From: a virus
IMG/VR virus record: IMGVR_UViG_3300009008_000128
Coordinates: 1-35,539 of that record
Length of the DNA: 35,539 bases
Strand: one strand, 5' to 3'
Every line of letters starts with the position of its first letter. Position 1 is the first letter of the stretch. A program made the translations under genes and the position numbers. A model generated the notes under the pieces. It did no database searches and had not been told where the DNA came from. It saw only the letters and a list, made by a program, of their open reading frames with translations. Shown here one piece after another: positions 1-7,914 of this stretch.

Positions 1-1973
1 GAATCTTTTGCAGTGTTATCCGCACTACCATCGTCTAATTGAATTTGAATTTTATTGTTAGTACTTGAAAGATGTAATAATTCACCCGGGCTCGTTGTGC
101 CTATGCCGACGTTGCCTGATTTAATATTTAAATTATTCACACTTAGTCCGGCAACTTGTCCAAAATATGAAACATCATCCTGAGAACCAATAATTGTATC
201 TGTATCATCATCGCTAATCTTTATGTATCCATGATTATCTGTTGAATTAAATAAAGCAATAGCATTTGTTCCTCCCGAATTAACTTCCAATTTCTCTGAA
301 GGCGCCGTCGTGCCGATGCCGACGTTGCCTGAGTTGTCTATTACCATTCTAACATTTGAGCCAAGTGTTGAACCATCAACAAATTGCAAATAATCTTCCC
401 CATCTGAATAACCTATTCCAAAATCGCTTTGAGATCCAAAAGTTACTAAATTCTCATCATTGGCTCTGAATACACTACCACTCCACCAAAACTCAGCTGT
501 TCCACTTTCTCTTAAAGCTCCCCAACCAGTAGCATCTAAATTCAAGAATCCTCCAGAATCTAAATATATATCTCCTGAAACTCCTGATTTATCATCATAG
601 CCATATAATCTTATAGCTTGACTATCTGCACCTTGTTGGATTGTTAATTTTCTATCAGGCGAAGTAGTCCCAATGCCGACGTTGCCTGAATTTTGAATAA
701 TCATTTTTTCAGAATTATCATTTGTCCTAAAGACTATGTCTCCTGCCTGTAAATTTATTATATTTAATTGTGAATCTGTAGCACTCCAATGTATCTCCCC
801 AACCCCTGTTGAATCATCATAAAAAAGAAGTGATGGGAAAGAATTATCTTCTATTCTAATCTTCCCGAAGTTTCCTGCAACATGAAGTAACTCTTGAGGG
901 TCAGTCGTCCCAATGCCGACGTTGCCATCATCAGTAATTCTCATAGCTTCATCTAAAGTTTCATCATTTTGAGTTGTTGAAAAAACTAAATCTGTGTTAG
1001 ATTGAATATCATTCCCATTTGTTTTAACAGCATCTATTGAAGCCCCTATATTTGTGGTAAGGTTATTTGGTATGCTGAATAAAAGACCAGTCCCATCACC
1101 TGCCTGTAAATCTCCTGAACTCTCTGCTGTTGATATTTTTATTGGTCTTGATACACCAGAACCTCCAGTTATACTTGTCTTAACTTCTAATTTTTTTCCA
1201 GGACTCCCCGTCCCAATCCCGACGTTGCCAGCGCTATCTATAACAAATTCCGAAGTCCCGCCTATTCCATTGTCTGAATAAATTTTAAATTTATCATCTT
1301 CATTATCTACTCCTAAAGAAAATTTAGTTGTTGGCGTTGCTCCTGTTAAAAATTTTATTACAGCATCATTAGAGGTATCAGTCCCAGCTGTTATATTTAT
1401 ACCAGGATGTCCTGTTGTTCCATAAATATCCAACAAAGCATCAGGACTAGTAGTCCCAATACCGACATTACCATTATCTAAAATAGTGAAAACATCAGCA
1501 TTACTATCCGAACTATAATTTAAAGTTCCATCTATTTCATATTCTATTGAATTTGATCCAAAATTATTCTCAAAAATAAGATTAGCAGAAGTCCCCAAAG
1601 TAGAAGTTCCTATTTTGAAACTACCATCAAATTCTGATTGAGAAACTTCTAACCAATTTGTTCTAACAAAATCTGCATATAAATTATCAATTCGGTTAGC
1701 AGAAGTTCCTATATCTCCTATATTTACAATATCATTTTTGTTCATATCTAGATTACCTGTTAAAGATAATGAACCTACACTTAAATTTGTAGTAGTTGCA
1801 TTTACTACTTCTAAATTATCTAACTGGACTGTTAAATCAGAATTCCAAAGTTGCAAAGTTTCTCCAACTTGTTTCCAAAAATTAGCAGGTTTCCAACCTC
1901 CCCAGTCTGCTTTTGCTATATTTCCTGTTAAAAGAAATAAAATTATTAAAATTGTTCCTAGTATTTTTTTCAT
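1..1973 (-). CDS. NVGIGT-repeat tail fibre protein, N-terminal part (gene runs off left edge)
   Basis: Open frame from ATG at 1973 to the window edge with no stop, about 657 codons. Residues 1-22 form a Sec-type signal peptide (MKKILGTILIILFLL then TGNIAKA before DWGGW), odd for a virion protein. The body holds six modules of about 60-100 residues, each opening with a NVGIGTTSP-like motif (near 1460, 1220, 915, 678, 320 and 108), the usual shaft of fibre or adhesin proteins that end in an S74-type chaperone. The ATG overlaps the stop of the upstream 93-aa gene (TAATG). The 3' part is probably the fragment at the right end of the window. The module motifs are unusually GC-rich for this genome. 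Function by inference: host recognition, or a secreted surface fibre. Confidence 0.85.
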   Translation of the reverse strand, partial: MKKILGTILIILFLLTGNIAKADWGGWKPANFWKQVGETLQLWNSDLTVQLDNLEVVNATTTNLSVGSLSLTGNLDMNKNDIVNIGDIGTSANRIDNLYADFVRTNWLEVSQSEFDGSFKIGTSTLGTSANLIFENNFGSNSIEYEIDGTLNYSSDSNADVFTILDNGNVGIGTTSPDALLDIYGTTGHPGINITAGTDTSNDAVIKFLTGATPTTKFSLGVDNEDDKFKIYSDNGIGGTSEFVIDSAGNVGIGTGSPGKKLEVKTSITGGSGVSRPIKISTAESSGDLQAGDGTGLLFSIPNNLTTNIGASIDAVKTNGNDIQSNTDLVFSTTQNDETLDEAMRITDDGNVGIGTTDPQELLHVAGNFGKIRIEDNSFPSLLFYDDSTGVGEIHWSATDSQLNIINLQAGDIVFRTNDNSEKMIIQNSGNVGIGTTSPDRKLTIQQGADSQAIRLYGYDDKSGVSGDIYLDSGGFLNLDATGWGALRESGTAEFWWSGSVFRANDENLVTFGSQSDFGIGYSDGEDYLQFVDGSTLGSNVRMVIDNSGNVGIGTTAPSEKLEVNSGGTNAIALFNSTDNHGYIKISDDDTDTIIGSQDDVSYFGQVAGLSVNNLNIKSGNVGIGTTSPGELLHLSSTNNKIQIQLDDGSADNTAKD

Positions 1974-2254
1974 TATGATTTTGAATGTTTAGTACCAAAT
2001 AAATATAATGTCGCTGTTCCAGACTCAGCTTTGTATTGCAAAGAAAGAGTATCTGGACCTAGATCAACAGACATTCCTGCTGGAACTAGAATACTATCTG
2101 AATCGATAGAATTATCTGGCTCTACAAATACATTAGAATTTCCAGCATTTAGAACACTATATTTAACCAAACGAACACCTAAGTCTTCAAACAGAACACT
2201 TTGTTCGGTTGTAGTTGCTGATAATTTCTTTTTATAATATCTTGTTTGTGTCAT
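1973..2254 (-). CDS. Small beta-rich structural protein, unknown
   Basis: 93 residues with no recognised domain. The N-terminus is polar and basic (MTQTRYYKKK). The rest alternates short hydrophobic strands with turns (VFVEPDN, ILVPAGMSVDLG, TATLYLFG), as in small virion decoration or fibre-attachment proteins. It sits between two fibre-like genes, and its stop overlaps the ATG of the NVGIGT fibre gene, so translational coupling is likely. No signal peptide. An accessory baseplate or fibre role is inferred from position only. Confidence 0.7.
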   Translation of the reverse strand: MTQTRYYKKKLSATTTEQSVLFEDLGVRLVKYSVLNAGNSNVFVEPDNSIDSDSILVPAGMSVDLGPDTLSLQYKAESGTATLYLFGTKHSKS

Positions 2255-2265
2255 AATGATTTTTG

Positions 2266-3054
2266 TTAATCTGTTAATACTTCTGTTTTATTATCTGCAA
2301 CTTCATCAAAATATAAACGAGCATTTTCGATAAAAGCAGGATTCCCCCCAGCAGATGTTTTTATATAAATTGAAACACGATTACCTGCTTCAACATAAAC
2401 ATCATCAGATTGTGTAACATAAGAAGATGATGATGTACTTTTTTCAACACCAACAGCAATGTCATTTATATAAACTTTACCAAAAGCAGTTTGAGTTCCA
2501 GTAGGTTCTTTTAAATCAAATTTAACTCTGATTTGACCCTGTCTTCTTATAATGAATTCTTTTATTTTTACATATGTTGTTGAGGCACTACTTCTTTCTG
2601 TGTCAGCACTTTCTTTTAAATTATCTGATGGCTCTGCAACTATAAGAGCAATATTATCGCTATCCTTAATTATTAAAATTTCTGTTGTGCTTATAGCTAT
2701 TCCTACAAGAACAGCATTTGTTCCTTCTGTTGTTCCTATTCCTCCACCGCTTTGAACATAATATTTAGCACCTTTAGTTAATCCAGTGAACCCTCCACAA
2801 ATTCCTTCACTTTGAATGTCAATAGGGTTTCCATTAGTTCCGTTAGAAATAGCGAAAGCTGAGAACTCTAATTTACTTAGATCATCCGAATCACATTCAT
2901 ACCATTCATCATCTGAATTATCTATATAAATTGGAACTGGAGTTGTAGCACCATTAATAGTCTCACCAGCCGTTTGTGTATCTACACCACTTACATCATT
3001 TAAGTCGTCTGCTTCTAGTGTATCTCCCGCACTCCAAGGGTAATTTTTAGCCAT
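2266..3054 (-). CDS. Probable baseplate or receptor-binding fibre protein
   Basis: 262 residues. The N-terminus (MAKNYPWSAGDTLEADDLND) has the 'W..G..L.A.DLN' form common at the start of phage fibre proteins that attach to a baseplate. The middle is Gly/Thr-rich. The C-terminal 110 residues (from TTYVKIKEFIIRR to NARLYFDEV) look like a jelly-roll carbohydrate-binding or tip domain. It lies 2 nt after the stop of no overlapping gene, in the same operon as the 190-aa protein upstream, and uses an A-rich leader without SD. Exact receptor and fold are not determinable here. Confidence 0.7.
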   Translation of the reverse strand: MAKNYPWSAGDTLEADDLNDVSGVDTQTAGETINGATTPVPIYIDNSDDEWYECDSDDLSKLEFSAFAISNGTNGNPIDIQSEGICGGFTGLTKGAKYYVQSGGGIGTTEGTNAVLVGIAISTTEILIIKDSDNIALIVAEPSDNLKESADTERSSASTTYVKIKEFIIRRQGQIRVKFDLKEPTGTQTAFGKVYINDIAVGVEKSTSSSSYVTQSDDVYVEAGNRVSIYIKTSAGGNPAFIENARLYFDEVADNKTEVLTD

Positions 3055-3056
3055 AA

Positions 3057-3629
3057 TTATGCATTAGTTAAAGTATATTTCGCACTTATAAATATACTTC
3101 CTGATTTAACCCATCCACCCGTTGCAAGCAACGACCATGCTTGACCTGAATCTGCTGCACCTGAACCATCTATGAAAGCTCCAAACTCTGTGAAAGTTTG
3201 ATCCGCCACATCTCCACTCGCTATAAACCAATCAATATAAGCAATGTTATCATCAAAAGCTTGTGAACTTGCTTGTTTTCTGTAAACTTCATTTCCTAAT
3301 TGAGTATCACTTAATCCGAAAGAAGGACTAACGGCAGTTCCTAAAGCACCATAATCAACTTCTCCAGAATAAGTAGTATCTCCAGCTAACCTTCTTGTAA
3401 AAACATTAAATCCGACTGTTGGAATTATATTTGTTTTTGTTTGAACATTTAAAATAATACCTTTATGTTTTAGGTATTCTAATAAAGTAATATTTTTAGT
3501 TCGAGAATATTCTCGAACTAATTCTAGTTCACTTGAATTTTCTTTAACCCATTTGGCAATAGAGAATATAGTGTATTCTCCTTTTATTCCTCCTCTTTCA
3601 AAAATCTTTTTTAATATTTTTTTAACCAT
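3057..3629 (-). CDS. Baseplate or tail-tip protein, unknown family
   Basis: 190 residues. A charged helical N-terminus (residues 1-60, rich in Lys/Glu) is followed by a Gly/Thr/Ser-rich beta region that includes TNIIPTVGFNVFTRRLAG and DQTFTEFGAFIDGSG, a pattern seen in phage tail proteins that carry a fibre-like domain. It is the first gene after a strong extended -10 promoter and a structured leader (3646-3710), so it starts a separately controlled fibre sub-operon (190 aa, 262 aa, 93 aa, NVGIGT fibre). Start chosen at ATG 3629, directly after that leader. Confidence 0.7.
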   Translation of the reverse strand: MVKKILKKIFERGGIKGEYTIFSIAKWVKENSSELELVREYSRTKNITLLEYLKHKGIILNVQTKTNIIPTVGFNVFTRRLAGDTTYSGEVDYGALGTAVSPSFGLSDTQLGNEVYRKQASSQAFDDNIAYIDWFIASGDVADQTFTEFGAFIDGSGAADSGQAWSLLATGGWVKSGSIFISAKYTLTNA

Positions 3630-3645
3630 AACGAATTTTTTAGTT

Positions 3646-3671
3646 AATCCGTTGGTTCTTCCATTAGGACT
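3646..3671 (-). ncRNA. Structured leader RNA element, copy 1
   Basis: On the minus-strand transcript AGTCC pairs with GGATT (one G-U) around an inner hairpin TGG-AAGAA-CCA. The copy before the portal gene (15461-15490) has CGG-AAGAA-CCG, so the pair changes on both sides while the AAGAA loop is kept. Both copies follow the same type of promoter and precede the first gene of a late operon. A processing, protein-binding or put-like antitermination role is a guess. Confidence 0.5.
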
Positions 3672-3682
3672 TTATTAATAAA

Positions 3683-3710
3683 ATTATAGCATACTCATTT
3701 TCTAGGTCAA
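3683..3710 (-). promoter_or_regulatory. Late promoter with extended -10
   Basis: Minus strand: -35 TTGACC (3705-3710), 16-bp spacer ending in TATGC, -10 TATAAT (3683-3688). The TG one base before the -10 is an extended -10. The -35 lies inside the 3' end of the tail hub gene. Expected transcript start is near 3676, giving a leader of about 47 nt before ATG 3629. Confidence 0.7.
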
Positions 3711-5195
3711 CTCCATAGACAAATCTAACCTACCAGGTCTTTTTGTATCAGTCTGACTTGTTGGAGAATAAGGACTTAATACATAATCAGCATCAACTCC
3801 TGCTCCAAATGGATCTAAAATATAATTCTCTGCTACTTCCATATCTTCATCTGCATCAACAGGGGTAACTAATTCAATTTCTTCATCAATATTTATTTCT
3901 GCTGTATCAGTAAAAATTTGTTCTGAAACTTCTGCCTCATCTGAATCTCTTGGCTCTGGTTCAATTATCTGTTGAAGTAAATCTATAAACTCTTGTCGTT
4001 TAGTAGAAATTAACTCTACTTGATAACCAAAAGTATCATGATCAATTAATTTAAACTGTAGTCTTTTTATGAGTAATCTATCATCAGAACCTCTTATATC
4101 ACTTTGAATATCTACTGTCATTCCAATATTTAAGCCACTCTCAAAAGTAAAAAACTTAGCATCTATAATTGGTTCAGCATAGTATAAAAGTTCAGCAGAA
4201 GCTCGTTTTCGAGCAACAGAGTTACTCTGAATACTATCGTCCCTAATTAATTTTTCTATAGCACTATATAAAGCAATAGAATTTGAATCTTCTGAAATAG
4301 CGAACACAGGTATTTTAGGATTACCAGAAAATTCTATTTCATCAGTATCACTTAAATTATTTTCAAAACGAATTGTTTTTTCTGCGAAGTTATATAAAAC
4401 ATCGACAGAAGTAAAATCATCAATGAAATCTATTCCTATTGTTTGGGACACTGTGTTTAGTTTAATAGTTAGATTTGAGAATTTATAAGGAAGTCGAAAT
4501 GATTTAGAATCATTTCCATTCACTACTAAAATATCTGTGAAGACATCCCCATCATATTCTCCACCTCGAACCTTAACTCTATTCACTACTTGAGATCCAT
4601 CAGAAATTCTTTTTAATGTTTTATAAACATAATTCCCATTGCTATCAGTTAAATCAAAAGGCGAAGATTTTGTTTCATTTGGGAAAAAATGAACATCTTT
4701 ATCGACATCAATATACCAATCGTACTGCATTATTTCTGCTAATCTTTTCATACAAGTAGAAAGAGAAACTTGATTGAAAACTATTTTTTCTATTTCAAAG
4801 TCAGATGTAGCATTAACTGAAGTAAAACCACTTGCATAAGAAGAAACCAGATCAGATATGATATCTGCTATGGTTTCATTTTCATATGTCTTAGAAGCCA
4901 GTATTTTGTCAAATTCATAAGTATGATCTACACATTCAACATTATAAACAATACCATCGGCAGAACTTAAAGAAGAACCATCTACTTGGATTGTTTTTCC
5001 TCCGAATATTTTGGTTGCTCCATCGTAGATTTCAATATCATCATCATAGGCAGGAACTAGAGTTTTATTTCCAGCTTTTATAACTTGAAATTTTGCAGTG
5101 TCAACTTGATAGGTTAGTCTCTGGGTTACTCTCAAAGTTTCTTGTTTTATATTATCTGTCTTATCAACAGTATTTATTTTAACTGTTATACTCAT
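3702..5195 (-). CDS. Tail hub / baseplate protein (Tal or gpD-like)
   Basis: 497 residues. The layout follows siphophage tail-hub proteins. An N-terminal beta-barrel domain (MSITVKINTVDKTDNIKQ, DDIEIYDGATKIFGGK) is followed by a gp27-like region with the ASKTYENETIADIISDLV segment and RLAEIMQYDWYIDVDKDVHF near residues 115-170. The acidic tail (residues 410-497) is probably flexible. It comes directly after the tape measure gene, with stop and start overlapping (TAATG at 5195), the normal place for a distal tail or hub protein. It should form the end of the tail tube and hold the fibres. No lytic domain is visible. Confidence 0.75.
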   Translation of the reverse strand: MSITVKINTVDKTDNIKQETLRVTQRLTYQVDTAKFQVIKAGNKTLVPAYDDDIEIYDGATKIFGGKTIQVDGSSLSSADGIVYNVECVDHTYEFDKILASKTYENETIADIISDLVSSYASGFTSVNATSDFEIEKIVFNQVSLSTCMKRLAEIMQYDWYIDVDKDVHFFPNETKSSPFDLTDSNGNYVYKTLKRISDGSQVVNRVKVRGGEYDGDVFTDILVVNGNDSKSFRLPYKFSNLTIKLNTVSQTIGIDFIDDFTSVDVLYNFAEKTIRFENNLSDTDEIEFSGNPKIPVFAISEDSNSIALYSAIEKLIRDDSIQSNSVARKRASAELLYYAEPIIDAKFFTFESGLNIGMTVDIQSDIRGSDDRLLIKRLQFKLIDHDTFGYQVELISTKRQEFIDLLQQIIEPEPRDSDEAEVSEQIFTDTAEINIDEEIELVTPVDADEDMEVAENYILDPFGAGVDADYVLSPYSPTSQTDTKRPGRLDLSMELT

Positions 5196-7084
5196 TATTG
5201 TATTTTTTGGTTGAATCTAAGTGAATTCATTATTTGTTCTGCAATAGTATCTCCTGCATCTTCTGAAAGAAGTTGGTTACCAGATATGTTTATAGTTGTT
5301 CCTACTCCAGCTCCAGCGAATTGAGTTGAAGGAATGATTGATGGTGTTGTTTGGGCTGTTGCAACACTTAACCCAGATACCCTTGCTCTAGCATTTAATA
5401 TTCTTTGAGCTACACTTTCTTCTTTTTTCGCTCTTGCTTCTGCTTCGTCATTCATCTTTTTAGTATGCTGTGCTTCTGCTGTCTCAATAGCTTTATGTTG
5501 TGCTTTTAAAGTATTTAATTCTTGAAGTTGCAAAGTTAGTTTATCCTTAAACTCTTTTAAGTCTGCTACTCTCTTTCTTTGTATGTTTTCGATTCTTAAT
5601 TCAAAATCAGTTAACTCTGATCTTCTTCTCATTTCAATAATTTCAGCTTCAATACCAAACTTTTGTTCTTTAGCTTTTTGCAAAGATGTTTCTTCTGCTG
5701 AAAGTTTATCTTTCAATATTCTTAATTCTTCTTGTGTTGAAGATTTTATTGCTGTCTTAGATGCCTCCAATTCTTTTTCCTTAACTTGTTTTGTTAAATC
5801 TGCAACTTTTTCTTCTTGTTCCACAATAGCAGTAGCCAAATCTTCTTTAAATTTAACTTGTTTTGATGCATTATCTTTAAAAGATTTAGTTATTTCTTCT
5901 TCTAATCCTTTTATTTTATCAGCAGCCGCTTTTGCTTCTTCAGACATTTCTCCAATTGCTTCAGATACCTGTTTTATTGGTTGTCTTGCTGAAATTAATT
6001 CTTGGATCATTCTATCCGTGGAAGCTGTCATCTCTTCTGATTTTTTTCTAGCTTCATCGTATCTTTTATTAAGTTTATTTGAAATTACACCAGCTAATAC
6101 TGTCATTGCTGTAATTGTTATAGATAATGGTCCTAAGGCAGTTGTAAAGGCAACACCTAGAGTTTTTACAACAGGGATTAAATTTATAAAAGAAGTCTTT
6201 AAAACTAGAACTACCAAACCTAAAGAGGCAAAAGCAGTAGTTAGTCCTGCAATAGCTACTGTCAATCCTGCAGCTACTTTAACTAAAGTTTTATTCTCCT
6301 CTACCCATTCTCTAGTATTATTTACAATTGGAGTAACAATATCTATAAGATCGGCAATAGCTGGAGCTAAAGAATCCCCTACTGCTGCCTTTAAAGTAAA
6401 AACACTCGTAGATAACTTTGCTTGTTTTCCTTGTAATAGTTCAGCAGATTTTGTTGCATCTCCCTGAAAAATAGAAGTTTCTTTTAAGATACCATTATAT
6501 AATGCCGTTCTAACAGATGCATCAGTTGTTACATTCATTAAATCTTGTTGAGAAAATCCAGCTTCTTTTAAAATAACAGAAAGGTTTTTTGTAACACCAG
6601 CATTATCGACCATTATTGAGTTTTGATTTTTAAGACCTTGTGTTGCTCCCTCAATAGCTTGACCAAATTCAAGAGTTCCTTGTCTATTAAATGCAGCAGC
6701 ATCCTTAAAACCCTCCATTAGTTTAATAGATTCTGGTAAAGAAAAACCAGTAGCTAATAAGTTCTTTAAAGAATTTGCAGCACTTTTTACAGATAATAAG
6801 CCATCACTAGCTAATTCAATAGCAGCCTGTTTTGCTGCTGTTACATCCTGATTAAAAGCATTTGCAACAGTATCTAAACCGACTAAAGAACTAGCTAAAT
6901 CATTACTAGCATTTATAACACTTCTAATTCCAAGAGCTAAACTAACTGTTGCAGCAGTTCCAGTAAGAGCCATACCTTTTAAAGTAGACTTATTTTTTTC
7001 AACAGAATCAGCTAGTTTACCAAGACTTTTAGAAGCCTCGTCTTTCATTCTAAGTACTAATTGTAATTCTCTATTTTCTGCCAT
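5195..7084 (-). CDS. Tail tape measure protein
   Basis: 629 residues, the longest tail gene between the chaperones and the hub. It has an Ala/Ser/Leu-rich N-terminal half, a hydrophobic stretch with several possible membrane segments (about residues 265-335, VVLVLKTSFINLIPVV and ITAMTVLAGVIS), and a long coiled coil rich in Lys/Glu (about 340-560), typical of tape measure proteins. At this length it predicts a tail of roughly 90-95 nm under the usual 1.5 angstrom per residue rule. The start codon overlaps the end of the frameshifted chaperone extension (7071-7084). Late in infection it is wound by the G/GT chaperones and is ejected with DNA. Confidence 0.9.
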   Translation of the reverse strand: MAENRELQLVLRMKDEASKSLGKLADSVEKNKSTLKGMALTGTAATVSLALGIRSVINASNDLASSLVGLDTVANAFNQDVTAAKQAAIELASDGLLSVKSAANSLKNLLATGFSLPESIKLMEGFKDAAAFNRQGTLEFGQAIEGATQGLKNQNSIMVDNAGVTKNLSVILKEAGFSQQDLMNVTTDASVRTALYNGILKETSIFQGDATKSAELLQGKQAKLSTSVFTLKAAVGDSLAPAIADLIDIVTPIVNNTREWVEENKTLVKVAAGLTVAIAGLTTAFASLGLVVLVLKTSFINLIPVVKTLGVAFTTALGPLSITITAMTVLAGVISNKLNKRYDEARKKSEEMTASTDRMIQELISARQPIKQVSEAIGEMSEEAKAAADKIKGLEEEITKSFKDNASKQVKFKEDLATAIVEQEEKVADLTKQVKEKELEASKTAIKSSTQEELRILKDKLSAEETSLQKAKEQKFGIEAEIIEMRRRSELTDFELRIENIQRKRVADLKEFKDKLTLQLQELNTLKAQHKAIETAEAQHTKKMNDEAEARAKKEESVAQRILNARARVSGLSVATAQTTPSIIPSTQFAGAGVGTTINISGNQLLSEDAGDTIAEQIMNSLRFNQKIQ

Positions 7085-7277
7085 ATTTTAAATTTTGAAA
7101 TTTATTAAACTTTTCTTCTCCTATAATCCTCGCCATTATATGATCTATCATCCACTTGGGTTGTTTTCTATATGTATGGTAATCCCAACTCATCATTTTA
7201 CATATTTCAACAATGTTCATTTTCTCTGTTGACCGACCCTTTCCAGCAAAACGCTGAGTATAAGAATCGGTTAATCT
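7071..7277 (-). CDS. Tail assembly chaperone T extension, reached by -1 frameshift
   Basis: 68 codons in the -1 frame relative to the 83-aa chaperone gene, read only after slippage at TTTAAAA (7277-7283). The segment includes KMMSWDYHTYRKQPKWMIDH. Its 'W.Y..Y...P.W.I' pattern is typical of the second half of lambda gpGT-type products. There is no start codon with a plausible leader at its head. It ends in TAG at 7071-7073, 14 nt inside the tape measure gene. The fusion would be 150 residues (82 + 68). In lambda and many siphophages the T part binds the tape measure protein and recruits the tail tube protein. Confidence 0.82.
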   Translation of the reverse strand, partial: RLTDSYTQRFAGKGRSTEKMNIVEICKMMSWDYHTYRKQPKWMIDHIMARIIGEEKFNKFQNLKYGRK

Positions 7278-7522
7278 TTTAAACTTTCTGTTTCTGCATC
7301 CATTAAATCAATAAGAGCTTTATCAATAGCTTTATAGTCCTTAATTGTTAGTTTTCTTATTCTTTTAAAAATATTCTCCTTAGAACCATCTAAAGATATA
7401 ACTAAAGTTTTTAACAAAAATTCATTTTCATCTTCCTGTTTTGGCAAATCTAAAAGAACACCTGCTTCAACATAATCTACTAACTCTACTTCTTTCCCAC
7501 TTGGGAGTTGTATTTTTTTCAT
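7271..7522 (-). CDS. Tail assembly chaperone G
   Basis: 83 residues (MKKIQLPSGKEVELVDYVEAG onward), a small acidic protein of the phage tail-assembly-chaperone type (E/41/G-like). The opening 'IQLPSGKEVEL' is common in this family. It lies between the tail tube and tape measure genes. Its 3' end reads AGT TTA AAA GAT TAA, so the last codons contain a slippery heptamer just before the stop. Most ribosomes should stop here and give G; a few per cent should shift to make GT. The upstream DNA is antisense to the TM2 gene, so its transcript must run through from the tail tube gene. Confidence 0.85.
   Translation of the reverse strand: MKKIQLPSGKEVELVDYVEAGVLLDLPKQEDENEFLLKTLVISLDGSKENIFKRIRKLTIKDYKAIDKALIDLMDAETESLKD
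7277..7283 (-). promoter_or_regulatory. -1 programmed frameshift site TTTAAAA
   Basis: In the frame of the chaperone gene the heptamer reads T TTA AAA, which fits X XXY YYZ. It is two codons before the TAA stop. Slippage opens a 68-codon frame that overlaps the tape measure start. This is the standard location for G/GT frameshifting in long-tailed phages. Confidence 0.85.
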
Positions 7523-7535
7523 TTTATTATATGAT
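7508..7535 (+). promoter_or_regulatory. Possible plus-strand promoter of the TM2 gene
   Basis: TTGTAT (7508-7513), 16-bp spacer, TATGAT (7530-7535). It is the only plausible promoter for the lone plus-strand gene at 7566 and overlaps the start of the chaperone gene on the other strand. The -35 matches the consensus at four of six positions. Confidence 0.45.
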
Positions 7536-7565
7536 ATTAACTATTAATAAATAAACAATAATGTT

Positions 7566-7760
7566 ATGAGTAAAAAAACTATAAACATTCTTCTGTGTCT
7601 TTTCTTAGGTGGAATAGGTATTCATAAATTCTATCAAGGAAAAACAGGTCAAGGGATTCTATATCTTTTATTCTTTTGGACTTACATCCCGGGAATAATA
7701 GCTTTTGTAGAATTAATTACATATTTTTTCAAACCGAAAGAATATTTTGAAAACCTTTAA
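7566..7760 (+). CDS. TM2-domain membrane protein (moron)
   Basis: 64 residues that cover a complete TM2 domain: a first membrane helix (NILLCLFLGGIGIHKFY), the short GKTGQGIL turn, and a second helix (LLFFWTYIPGIIAFVELITYF). The G-hinge-H-F-Y pattern is characteristic of the family. It is the only gene on the plus strand, lies head-on to the tail operon, and is followed by a long hairpin and an intrinsic terminator, so it is an autonomous transcription unit. This is the classic arrangement of a moron that can be expressed outside the late programme. TM2 proteins are host membrane proteins of mostly unknown role; a superinfection or membrane-modifying role is only a guess. Confidence 0.85.
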   Translation: MSKKTINILLCLFLGGIGIHKFYQGKTGQGILYLLFFWTYIPGIIAFVELITYFFKPKEYFENL

Positions 7761-7766
7761 TACTAC

Positions 7767-7869
7767 TTGACAACTGAATGAGGTATATATTGGTAGTAAA
7801 AAGTAGGAATTGTTATCGCTTTAAAAAGCCTTGGCATTCTCGCCAATATATATCTTATTCAGTTGTCAA
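7767..7869 (+). ncRNA. Long hairpin element downstream of the TM2 gene
   Basis: Inverted repeat of 27 bp: left arm 7767-7793 (begins TTGACAACTGAAT), right arm 7843-7869 (ends ATTCAGTTGTCAA), loop 49 nt. The two differences between the arms are G-U pairs in plus-strand RNA but would be C-A mismatches in minus-strand RNA, which points to a plus-strand transcript. The loop can form small helices (GCTTT/AAAGC). It could protect or terminate the TM2 mRNA, form a double-stranded RNA signal, or be the remnant of a small palindromic mobile element. Confidence 0.6.
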
Positions 7870-7889
7870 ATAATACTTTAAATAAATCG

Positions 7890-7911
7890 CCCTCCCTAAA
7901 GAGGGTTTTTT
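7890..7911 (+). terminator. Intrinsic terminator of the TM2 unit
   Basis: CCCTC (7890-7894), loop CCTAAA, GAGGG (7901-7905), then six T. Correctly oriented for the plus strand and placed at the 3' end of the convergent tail tube gene. The minus-strand reading lacks a U tract, so late transcription should pass. Confidence 0.75.
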
Positions 7912-7914
7912 ATT

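Noticed and set aside
5583-6467. 294-codon plus-strand open frame
   Set aside because: Shadow of the tape measure gene on the other strand; Ser/Phe-rich composition is the antisense of its coiled coil.
7767-7869. Integron attC site or insertion-sequence ends
   Set aside because: The arms lack the attC core boxes, and there is no transposase or flanking duplication in view.
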